Of a stretch of DNA of 64,000 bases, positions 53,601 through 64,000 are shown one piece after another; the stretch's first letter is position 1; the number at the start of each line of letters is the position of its first letter. Position numbers and translations under genes: made by a program. This DNA is from Dirofilaria immitis (Eukaryota > Nematoda > Chromadorea > Rhabditida > Onchocercidae), in NCBI GenBank assembly GCA_024305405.1, contig JAKNDB010000107.1, positions 3,472,001 through 3,536,000 of the forward strand, written 5' to 3'. The notes beneath the pieces are model-generated. The model had not been told where the DNA came from, ran no database searches, and worked only from the letters and a program-made list of their open reading frames with translations.

Positions 53601-56600
53601 AGTTGCTTGTTTATGAAAACTATTATAATATTACGAAGAGAGTAATTTATTTAAGAGAATAAATTTATTTTTGATTTTAATTTAAAAATAGAAGGATTAA
53701 ATCGTATCAAAACAGAATTGAAATATTTGCATATATATTATACATTCAAATTTATCTCATTTACATAATTTCTTCATTTTGAGGTGATATTCTCGAAGTA
53801 CCATTCAAATATCTACACAGGCCACAACAACTAAATCAACGAGATTTTGTTATACAGACCAGCGAATTCCGATCATTAGGTGTTGGTATCGATTTTTCCA
53901 TCCTTTGTGGAGGGTTCGTTTTATTAAATTTAAAATATATAATTAATAAATATATATCGCTGTTAAATATTTGTACTTCTCATGTTTTTGTTATAAATAA
54001 AATAAGTTTTCGTTTAATCTCGAGAAAATTCACTTTTTATTGTTTTAAATTAAATGATAAATTTGATAAAATATAGCCAATATTATCAAATTTTTTGCTT
54101 GTCAATACTCAGCGTCATTTTTATTAATTTCTTCTTTTCAAACTGCTAATTAATTTAAAATCTCGAGTTTCAAGAAAATTATGCAAAATACTTCTAGAAA
54201 GCGGGTACAAGGACGACAATGTCCAAATGTTGCGATAGGTGAACAAATCGAATTTTTCGCGAAAGTATCATTGAACGAATGCAAATCAGGAGGCGATATT
54301 GCGGTTTCGATTGGCGCATATGGTTATCAGACCGTTTCCGCTATGTATATTACACCATCTTGTGGTTGTGAATGTGAAAAAATGCAGAATCAGGTAGTCG
54401 AGAAATTTTTTCATTTATTTAGTGAATCTTACATTTTGCTCATTATTATAACTTTTTAAGTTATTTAATAATCTTACTACTTCTTTTTTTGAAATTCTAA
54501 TTTTTAAATGTTTCTATGGAACGGAATAATAAAATTTATTAATCAATCATTTCATTAGCATAAATGAGATATGTAATATTTGAAAATAAAATATTTATTA
54601 ATTCTAAAATATCCATTTGTAATATTCTTAATTATATTTAACGATTGAAATTACGACTTGTAAATTAAATTTTCGATTATTTAAAATGAATTTTTCCAGG
54701 AGAGACGATCACCATTATGTTATGGTTCAGGTGATTTAATTTGTGGTGTATGCGAATGTCAACCTGGTAAAGGTGGCAGTCATTGCGAATGTGAATTAAA
54801 ACAGCATGGAGCTTCATCAGCTCAAGAATTGGAAAATAGATGTAGAAAGTATGAATCTCGATAATGTCATAATTATTTTCAATTTTGATTGTATAAAATT
54901 CATTTGTGCAAACTACATGGCAATGCTGAATTTCATGCTCAAAAAAATTTAATTCATTCATATCAAAAGATTTAAATCTTGGAGCTTTTGCTCGAAACCT
55001 AGTCATTTGAATAATTATCATCTTAAGGCTAATAAAATGAATTTTTTCTTGGCTTTTCAGAACTCCAAAGGATTTAGTTTGCAGCGGTAATGGTCAATGT
55101 AAATGCGGTAAATGTGTATGCAATGTCGAACATGTAAGTTTGTTTAATATTTCATGCACAATTTTTTGGCAAGGCGAACTTTAGAATTCTTTCCAATATT
55201 AAAAAAAAAAACGTCAGGATGTTACGGATGATGACGAAAATTCATCACGTACGCTAAGTTCGTATAAGGCAGATAAGCGATTGATTTTTTTGGTTTTCAA
55301 GTTTATTTGTTTGTTAAAGATAAAAATATAACGTTTCTATTGAAACGTTTTATACGTAAAAAACGCATTCATTGCGAAATTAAAAAATCTGCAAAAGTTA
55401 TTATTTGCTATGGAAATTAAAACTAAGGAATTTTTCTTTAGCATGCTAAGTTTAATTAATTTCGATGCAATATAAGAAAAACTTTTTATGAATCCTTAAT
55501 AGGTTCGTGGAGAATTTTGCGAATGCGAGAATCTGTCATGTCCAACTTCTCAAGGTAGAATGTGTGCAGGTCAAGGTGAATGTAAATGTGGCAAATGTCA
55601 TTGTGAAGAAGGCTATACAGGAGATGATTGCTCATGTGATCTCGATACCACTCCATGTCTCGAAGGAGGGGTAAAATTTAAGGATTTTTAATTATATGAA
55701 TTGATCTTCTTCAATTCATTTGTAACGAACTATTTAATCTATAATAGTTAAAAATATATAAATCGAATCTTTAATCATTTTCCTGATATCTCTATGATTA
55801 ATATTGATTTTTTTATAAAAATTTTATTAATTTGAACTTCGTCAACAATATATATATATTTAATTAATTTTTCATGCAACTTTCTTGAAATTTCTGCCTT
55901 TTTTTTCCTTTTCAGAAAATTTGTAATGGACAAGGTACCTGTGAATGTGGAAAATGTGTTTGCAATGAAGGTTTCACAGGATTAACATGTGGAGTAGTAG
56001 CTGAAAATGGAGCTTTAGATGAGATACCACCAGAATCAGCTGATTTTGATCAACATGAAGAAAGTGAAGAAGTAGATGAATTCTCCAAAGATAATGTAGG
56101 CAAAGTTCGATATGATCAGTTTCATGGAGAAGATTTAGACGAAACAAGAGAAAATAAAGCGAAAGAAGGTGATGATTATACCGAAGGACAGGAAATGAAT
56201 GATAGTCAAGAAGAAAATGAAGCTAATGATGATGCGAAAGGTTAATTGAATTTAAAACAAAAATTTAATTAAGTTAGTTTTTAATTGAACATCATGGAAA
56301 TAAGAAATTAAAAATTGAATAATCAAATGAAATAGCAATATTGAAATTAAGATTTTAAAACAAAAATAAATGCAACCTTTTATGAACTTTAACCTTTTTT
56401 ATAGCTGGTGAACCATTACCACCTGCAGATGAATCATCAGCTGAATTAACTAAGACAAAAGATGAAACTGGTGATGAGATAACACATGAAGAACAGACAG
56501 CTGGCAGTTTACGGATAAAAGTTCAATTGTTCCTTTCACTAATATCATTAATAATACTTTTTGGCCTTAAATTCCCACAACTCTTTTATCAAACAAGCAC

Positions 56601-56715
56601 TTTCCATATGAAACTGATTCTCAACACAACGATCTTTCAATATTTTATTCAAAATTTCCATAAATTTATTGTTAATTTAAATTCTTGGAACGAATATCAT
56701 ATTTCATTCCAATAA
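50637..56715 (+). CDS. Integrin-beta-like protein without the beta-I domain
   Basis: Exons: 50637-50688, 50772-50875, 51406-51513, 51776-51860, 53784-53913, 54198-54393, 54700-54848, 55061-55133, 55503-55670, 55916-56240, 56405-56715; all phases agree, about 566 residues. Signal peptide (KSHIYSLLPLFIIIVDG); PSI domain (CGQCIKQHPECAWC); hybrid domain N part (QQIVLRMKPGDILEVPFKYL) joined directly to its C part (VGIDFSILC, GRQCPNVAIGEQIEFFAKVS); then four I-EGF modules with the C.CGKC.C pattern (about 226-380), an acidic Glu/Asp-rich stalk to about 500, a hydrophobic segment (LFLSLISLIILFGL) and a 45-residue tail. Integrin beta chains are about 800 residues and hold a 240-residue beta-I domain between the hybrid halves; here that place is an intron (51861-53783) with no coding sequence. 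The tail has no NPxY. Role is inferred: a cell-surface protein that cannot bind ligand through MIDAS. It differs from the classical PAT-3 type. Confidence 0.85.
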
Positions 56716-59562
56716 CTAATTAATTAAAAAGGTTAAGAGTGGAAGAAAAGGTCAATGTTAAAATAATTTCGGTTTCTTGGAGAAATGCATTTTAAATATA
56801 TCTTATCTTTCATTGTCATATTTCATTATCTATTTTACGAGAAATGATTACTTTCTCACATATATACAAATGTTTAGTGCTATTCTTATCATTTGTTTTT
56901 TTTTTTATTTGAATATACGGTGAAATATTATCAGTTTATTGAAATATACTGCATTCAATGCATCTATTTAAAAACAATTTCTATTTTTCGATAGCAAATA
57001 GAAGGAACAATTGTATAATGGCTGAAAAAAAAAAAAAAAAAAGGGTCATTAGATGATTATTCAAAAGTTTGATATTCGCTTGATGCAAATATGAACAACA
57101 ATTTGCAAAATTATCCACTATCACTTGATTTTCGAAGTAATACGATAAAACTGCCTTCTAAAATTATTTTTCAATTTGTATTGCTTGATATTAGCTTAAT
57201 TTTTTGCTTTATGCTTTCTCATATTTTAACGTTCTATATGCGAAATATGATACAACTTAGGCTATATTTTGAAATCCTCTCGAATTGAAGTCATATTTAT
57301 CATTTCAAATTTTATCCTTCTTGATTATAGCTAATGCTTTTATAATTATTTGCTATATTGCTATTATCTCAGCAATTTTTCAATCTTAATTTACAACTTT
57401 ATATTTTTATTAATAATTGCTCTTTTCATAATACTTTTAAGATCTATTGCTTCGATAGATATATTTTCAATAAGCAAGCGAAAATAACAAAATATTAGCA
57501 AAATGATTTTCATATTATTTATTTGAGATTACATGTGTACACAATTAATTTGTTTATACTATTGCAAAACTTTGCAATTAAACTTTTCAAAATGATATCA
57601 AAATTAAATCGATCGTTTAAGAGCTGATTTGATATTTTAAAATCTTATCGATCTTAGATAATTATTGTGCATACATTCTGATATGCTCTTCTTTTCTCAT
57701 ATTTTCCATTAGAAAATTCGAATTTTTATAGAGATTTATTTTAAAAAAAAATATTTATGGGATAAATTATCAAATTTTTATTTATTTTTTTATTTCTATC
57801 CATTTTCATATAGGATATTTTCGATTTTTATGTTCATTTTAAATACTATTCAAATTGAAAATTTTTGTGTTTCAATTTATATTATCTTCAAAAATCGAAA
57901 TTGAAAATGAAATCATTTTGCAATATTAAATATTGATAAATTGAAGAATGTCAAGATTACAAATCAATGTCTTACATCTGATCTTTTTGTATTTTCAAAG
58001 ATGGAAGAATATTGTACTATTTTATCACCGATATATCATAAGGTATTCTTTTACAAGTTACCTGTCTTTTTTTTTTTTTTGTAAACAAATTGCTATTAAA
58101 GGCTGACCAAATGGTTATTCATTTTTCTATAGATTATTAATTCATGGCATTTATTAGCTTTGCTCAGATATTGAATTTAAAATGATTATCTGTTCATTTC
58201 AAAACAATACTGATTATTGAAGATTTTTAATCAATGCCATATTCCATTAGAATTTTCAAATATTAATTCAGTAAAAATGTGTGATTTTAAGATGTCAAGG
58301 GTCATCTAACATTTTAATATAATGCAGCATAAGTTTTTGAAACCTTTTGAATAGTTCTGTTGTTTATCACATCAATACTATAGCTAAAGTATAAAATGAT
58401 ATGTTAGTATTTTTTAAATTGATGCTTAATTAACTAATTAATATATCACTTATAATATATAAGTATATCGCAAAACTTTTCTAAGATTCAAATTTTACTT
58501 AAAAATTCGATAAGAAACTTTTGATATTCGATAACAACCGCCTTTATATGCAAATATAATTTTTACATGCAAATGTTCAAATGTTGAATAAGGTCAAGGA
58601 TTTTATTATTGCATAAAAATTCTAATATCATATTCAATATAAAAGGTTTTAAGTCATTGTCAATTGAGATACAAATAATTCAATAGAAATAATTATAAAA
58701 TATAACATATATACAATAAAGCATGATAAAAGAAGTATAATTCAGGATGGAATCTATAAAAATATAATTGCATAATATTCAACTTACTCATTAATAATTC
58801 ATTCCTTCCAGTTATAATTCATTTCAATCGATTTCATATAAATATATTTCAGTTCAATATCTTTATCACTGTTTCAAATTTGTTAAAAAAATTGATATTC
58901 AATATGAAAAAATATTTGTAACAATTTTTTTCCTTAAATTTGCCTTCTCTTTTGCATTCATTTTAAAATAAAATTAAAACTTACATCTCTCTAAATTTAT
59001 GCCATTAAATATTATCTGAAATTTCTGAATATTAAAATATCTTTTCATTTACGTTTTTGCGTAATATTATTTTATGCTACGTCAAATACGTTAACAAAGG
59101 TATGAATGAACATATTGCTTAAATTTTAATGAACAAAATTATGCAAAAATAGGAAAAAATTTTAGCATAAGTATTTGATTTCTTTCATTTCATCGATTTT
59201 TCATTAAAAAATGAAACAAAAATTATTTTTTTTAAATAAATTGAAATGAATCTTTTAAAACATTCGCAACCAAAAATGTTTTATGTTAAAATTTCGCAAT
59301 TTAAAAGCGATTTTTTTTTGGTTCGCAATTTCATTTTCAATTCTAATTATACTGAAATTTTATTTTCTACTTGAAAATAAATTTTTAGAAAGAAATGCAT
59401 TTTAGATTGACCGTTTACGAAATTAATTTTTAATTGAAAGTGTCGCCGTCTATTTCATTTAATTTCAAAGTTTGAAATTAAAAATACCAAGTGCATGCTG
59501 ACATGCTGAAATCAAGAGTTAAAAGTCTTGAATGCTTAAAAAAAAGTGCAGGGCGGTTATCT

Positions 59563-59590
59563 GATGATGATGATGATGATGATGATGATT
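59563..59590. repeat. (GAT)n microsatellite
   Basis: Nine uninterrupted GAT units. Confidence 0.92.
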
Positions 59591-60213
59591 TGTAATCAAA
59601 TAGTTTTCATTGAATCAATCAATAAATGCAACTTAGCAACCAGTTGACAGGTTGTCAACAGCAAGCGATTAGCTATGCCTTTTATTGCCTTATGATAAAT
59701 AAATATCTCTTGGCTTCTTTTTCACTACATTTGCTTATTTCTTGTGAAATAATGGCCAGGTAAATATTAAGAGAAAGAATGAAACAATTTAGGAAAAAGT
59801 TTTACTTTTGGATCAAATGAAAAAAATTTCCTTTTAATAATGTTAATATTATTGCACTTATTGTTAATGACAAGTATGTATGTAATGAACAGGTTCTTAC
59901 ATTTACCCATCCTCCGATAATTATAAGCAACCGCCTAATTTAACAAACTTCACCTTGGAATATTAATCTTTCATCTGAATGTTACATATGAAGGTATGAT
60001 TTAAAATTTTTCATTGGGATCATCAAAATTATTTAATGCAATGTGGCACAAATTGTAAGTAAATTTTTCCTGAAATAATTCCCATTTCAAGCAAGAATTT
60101 TTCGGGAATGATAAGATAGGAGGACAAGGAAATAATATCATCTTGTTTTATCTATTTCAAGTTCTTTGCTTGTTCATTGAATTCTTATTCTCTTAGCTTA
60201 AATTAATTTCATA

Positions 60214-60248
60214 AATGAATGAATGAATGAATGAATGAATGAATGAAT
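60214..60248. repeat. (GAAT)n microsatellite
   Basis: About eight tandem GAAT units. Confidence 0.92.
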
Positions 60249-61962
60249 TTCAGAAAGGAATTATAAAGTTATAAGATTCTTACTGTAGTAAATAAATTTA
60301 TAAATATTAGTTTGAAATGATAATAATAATCAATATGTTTGAGCAGATGTGTTATTTAAATAATGCAGGTGATGATTGGCTGGTGAACGAATTGTAAATG
60401 TGTTAGTGGTGTTTACAAAAGGAAAATGGGAATGATTGCTTTCTCGGGTTGGTCTCGACTTGGATGATTCAATTTATATTGAACAGAAATGCTTGTACTA
60501 CTTGCTATATTTCTTCATCTTGACATTTAGTTCTGTTTCAGAATTTAACAAATTTATGAATTTTTCAATTTTTTTATTCAAAAATTTTATCTCTTATCAT
60601 ACAATAATTTCGCTCTATATTAGAAATTTTAAAAATTAAAAAGTTTATCATTTTATGCAATCTTATATATGGCGACCGAACAAATCATTCGCTGATAAGA
60701 GCAATCACTAACAACAAAATTAGAATGATAAGTTGACGACGATACGAATTTTTAACTTATCATTCATTCAAATCTTCCTGCGTGCTATGCTTTTTAATAA
60801 AAAAATTGATCTGTATTTATAGATTTCGATTCATTTGCTGATGTCTTTTTTCATTATGACTGCCATTCTGCATCTTCAAAAGTTTAACCCTGATGAATTT
60901 ATGTCATTTAAAATGATAGTTATTTTATGATAACCTATTTAAGCTTTCTGAAAAATCAAAGATCAGTTGAGTCTTGACACTGATTTTTCTCATTCTTTTG
61001 TTTTTTTATAAGATAAATAAAACTTTTGATTCATCCTTGATTTCCAGTGATGTACACATTACTCATTTCATATTTATCATTTCCAATCTCTTCTTCTTCA
61101 TCATTCTTTTTCTTCCTACTCATGAATTTTATTGATCAATTTAATTTGAAATTTTGAGCAACTGGATGCGAAAATCCAGCTTAGCCTATTTAATGAGAAG
61201 TTGATTGTCATCCATCGCTAATTCCTTCTCCGAGTGAAAGTCTCTTACAGATTTTTCGCAGTTTTTTTTTTTTCAATTTTTATTTTAAACCAACTATTTT
61301 TCTATTTCCCATATTTTCACATTATCAGTTATATTTATTATTATCATTATTATTATCATTTTTTCTATCAATAATATTATTGATAAATTTAAATTTCAAT
61401 AATAGTTGAAAGTTTTATTACCCTAAAAAGCTCAATTAAATATTTGAACAAACAAAAAGTGCAGCAATAATTCAATAAAAACATTTCATTGATTGATCAA
61501 TTTTATAAAAATATTAAAATTTCTCTACCTATCAGTAGTAAATGATGTCATTAAATTGATCTGCTCCTTTTAAAATTTGAAGTTTTTTTGCTGATATTGA
61601 CATATCATTTCCTCTTGTTATTAATCATTCAATTTAGTTCACTCAGAAGACATAGATTATACATATTTGTTATTTCGAAATTTTTGAAATTTTCATCATA
61701 AATTTATTATCTCTTTTTTAATAGCTATACCAGTATCCTACAATATTGATTATTTTCAACTCTCGATCTTTATCACTTAATAGAATTCATAAGCTATATG
61801 CTGATTATTGGATCTTTGTTTGATATTTAAATAATAAGTTAATCAAAGTTTATTACTTAAATTTATACTAAAACACTCTATAGATTGTATGCTGCTTGTA
61901 TGCTGATTATTAAATCTTTGTTGATATTTAAGTAATAAGTAAAAGTTTTTGTCCAAATTGAA

Positions 61963-62054
61963 AAAATGGAAAAAAGCAACAAAAACATTTTGACCTTTTT
62001 AATATAATATAAAATGGAAAAAAGCAACAAAACATTTTGACCTTTTTAATATAC
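61963..62054. repeat. 48-bp tandem duplication
   Basis: AAAATGGAAAAAAGCAACAA...ACATTTTGACCTTTTTAATA occurs at 61963 and 62011, differing by one A. Confidence 0.88.
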
Positions 62055-62520
62055 TTAAAAAGATGAATTTGAAACGTTATTTACCTTTAATTTCTCGGTC
62101 ATAATTTAGAGAAGAAACTAATCTGAGAGACTACAAATTTCCTCATCAATGAGCATTTAATACATCATGTAAATACTCTTGTTGTATTTTATGAATGTGA
62201 TTAATTTTTCCTTAAATACCAAAAATAGTTATGTGTTTTTGAATTATTGATAAAGCATTCAAGTTATATAACAAAATTTCCGATCAATTAATTTTATTCC
62301 AAACTGTCGCTTTCCTTTAAATTAATCCATAAAAGTTGTAATTAAAGATTGATCTCTGGTCTCTTGCTTTTTCATCCATTTTTCACTTAAAATTTAAATG
62401 GTTTGAGTTAGAAATTACGGCAAAATGCAGAGATTTTACACAGTCTCGCAATAATGCTTCTTTTAAATAAATTTCATTTGTAGTTCTGTTTGAAAAAAAA
62501 GAATTGAAAATTAAAGATCT

Positions 62521-62740
62521 TCATTCAGATGGGTTCATACCTATAAGAAAAAGTTATGAGTTATTCTTCTTCATTCAGATGGGTTCATACCTATAAGAAA
62601 AAGTTATGAGTTATTCTTCTTCATTCAGATGGGTTCATACCTATAAGAAAAAGTTATGAGTTATTCTTCTTCATTCAGATGGATCTGTAATAAAAAGTTA
62701 TGAGTTACTTCTTCATTCTGATTAGTTTATACCTGTAAAA
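62521..62740. repeat. 50-bp tandem repeat, three exact copies plus degenerate remnants
   Basis: The unit TCATTCAGATGGGTTCATAC...GAGTTATTCTTCT begins at 62521, 62571 and 62621 without a difference. A fourth, diverged partial copy starts at 62671 (TCATTCAGATGGATCTG) and a fifth fragment follows to about 62740. Exact identity suggests recent expansion. Confidence 0.92.
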
Positions 62741-64000
62741 GAAACTTGCAAGAAGAAAATATGCGATTGTATTTAAATCAATTTAAAATTGAAATAATAT
62801 ATTATATTACTAATTTACTAAGTAAAAAATAGAAGGATAAAGGAGGGATATTGCATTTGAATGATTAAATAGACAAGTCTGATTAAAATGATATGAAAGT
62901 TGATAGTTTCTGATCTGATCAGTTTCCAGCACAACAGGATATTAATGATAGTTGTAAGATCAGAAGTGCTAGAAGAGATTACTAAATTAATATGTCCTCG
63001 AAGAATCGAATCAGTGAAAATGGAAAGAGAGGATAAAATGAGAAGTGAGAGGGGAAGAGATTGCTTCAATTTGCATATTTTCAATGGCCAGTGTTGTTGG
63101 CCAATGGCCAATGTCTCTTCAATTTCATAACTATCTTCAATATGACACTTTGTTTCGCCAACTTATACATTTCCTATTTATAGCATATTTATTCGTCTTA
63201 ATCAGTGACGAACAAACAATTTCCAAATACACTGAAATAAAAAGCAGATAATTTACTTCCTTGGCTTGGCCAAATTTATTATCTTAGGCTTATTTACTTT
63301 ATTTATATCTTTCACATTTATTGTTTATAATTTTTATTCATTTCATTTTAAATGAATTAATTTATAGAAAAAAAAGATAATTTTTATCCAAAATTTTTTG
63401 AATTTTTTTAAATTTTAATTGCTAAAAAGTAAAAAATATGGCATACAAATTTATGCATAAAATAATTGCCAATATGATTATGTAATCAAAATGATTCATA
63501 AAACAATTTGTAAATATAATATATCAGATAGATGGATTTTTTATCTTTTCCATTTTATCACTAACTGATTGAATGGTTGATAGTTTATCAAGAGTGGTCT
63601 ATCAACTTCCAATTTTACATAGTAACTAAAGCTAATCATTTCTCTTGTATTCCTAATATTTATGTTCGTTTTCAATTGTTCTCATTCAATTATAATGATT
63701 TTAGGAATGGTAACGTTGATCGTTGATTTACCTTTTTATGTTAAATCTCGAAATGCCTAATTGTATTTATCTGAAGTCATGTAAATATTCTAGATTAAAA
63801 TATTCTAGTTCTACTTCTAAATTCTCGTTAATTCCTTAAGATGAATGGTTCTTTTTAAATATATATATATATCTACATTCTAGAATATTTTAATCAGTTT
63901 GAAAGTTCCAACTTAATAAATATTTGGATTATATTTATGAAAAATTTAGGAATAAGAGTAAATCTTTTTTTTTTGTATGAAATATTCTCGAATTTAATGC
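62741..64000. other. AT-rich right end, no supported gene
   Basis: A less AT-rich patch (62890-63130) is open on both strands for 76-97 codons, but neither reading has recognisable domains or splice signals. It contains a GGCCAGTGTTGTTGGCC-like inverted repeat (63085-63110). The rest is background sequence with an (AT)n run near 63858. Confidence 0.4.

Larger units (their letters stand above)
56716..62520. other. AT-rich stretch downstream of the integrin-like gene
   Basis: No supported gene and no canonical AATAAA close to the integrin-like stop. It holds a (GAT)n run (59563-59590), a (GAAT)n run (60214-60248), a TTGACAGGTTGTCAA inverted repeat near 59642 and a 48-bp duplication (61963-62054). 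Isolated ORFs (57091-57288, 60436-60639) have the composition of the background. Confidence 0.5.

Noticed and set aside
51861..53783. Hidden beta-I domain exons of the integrin-like gene
   Set aside because: Searched by eye in the plus frames for the DLYYLMDLS, MIDAS and ADMIDAS patterns and for splice-bounded coding stretches; none found. The flanking exons join in phase without them.
54181..54197. ATG at 54181 as the start of a separate EGF-type gene
   Set aside because: The in-phase join to the preceding integrin exon uses the CTTCTAG acceptor ending at 54197, so the ATG lies in the intron.
62818..63130. Overlapping 97- and 76-codon ORFs on opposite strands
   Set aside because: Both are open over the same less AT-rich patch and neither shows domain features. 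Left as undecided background.

Overview
The window looks like chromosomal DNA of a parasitic nematode, most likely a filarial or other spirurid worm. It is very AT-rich. Introns follow the nematode pattern (GT...TTTTCAG or TTTTAG), and genes are long, well separated and rich in low-complexity AT sequence. I saw no rRNA, tRNA, CRISPR array, prokaryotic operon or intact transposon. Species cannot be fixed from the sequence alone.

Three multi-exon genes can be rebuilt by hand with consistent splice phases. (1) Positions 15221 to 6767 (minus) encode a FERM plus FERM-adjacent (FA) protein of about 1299 residues related to FARP1/2, of the worm FRM-3 type. About 3.7 kb further on, same strand (3048 to 1193 and perhaps to about 190), lie exons of a RhoGEF (DH) domain that also resembles FARP. 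Vertebrate FARPs have both parts in one protein, so this may be one gene with a short and a long form, or a split gene. (2) Positions 28323 to 39116 (plus) encode an MFS transporter of the SLC18B1 (vesicular polyamine transporter-like) type, with a 6 kb first intron and two possible C-termini. (3) Positions 50637 to 56715 (plus) encode an integrin-beta-like membrane protein of about 566 residues. It keeps the signal peptide, PSI, hybrid and four I-EGF modules, but has no visible ligand-binding beta-I (vWA/MIDAS) domain, no beta-tail domain and no NPxY tail. In their place it has a long acidic stalk, a hydrophobic segment and a short novel tail. This is the most unusual object in the window.

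Smaller candidates are a minus-strand terminal exon with a poly(A) signal (20395-20521) plus two orphan exons upstream of it, nested short ORFs in the transporter intron (30274-30432; 32978-33231, frame-broken by a 44-bp tandem duplication), an intergenic short ORF (43350-43487), and a coding-like stretch inside intron 1 of the FERM gene (14520-14831).

Four places in clearly conserved exons need one extra base to stay in frame (about 10055, 9033, 7923 and 35960); three are in homopolymer runs and the fourth can be read as a shortened C run. I read these as assembly deletions rather than gene decay. The long non-coding stretches hold several perfect palindromes (41606-41644, 45764-45795), a foldback element (41207-41331), short tandem arrays and microsatellites.
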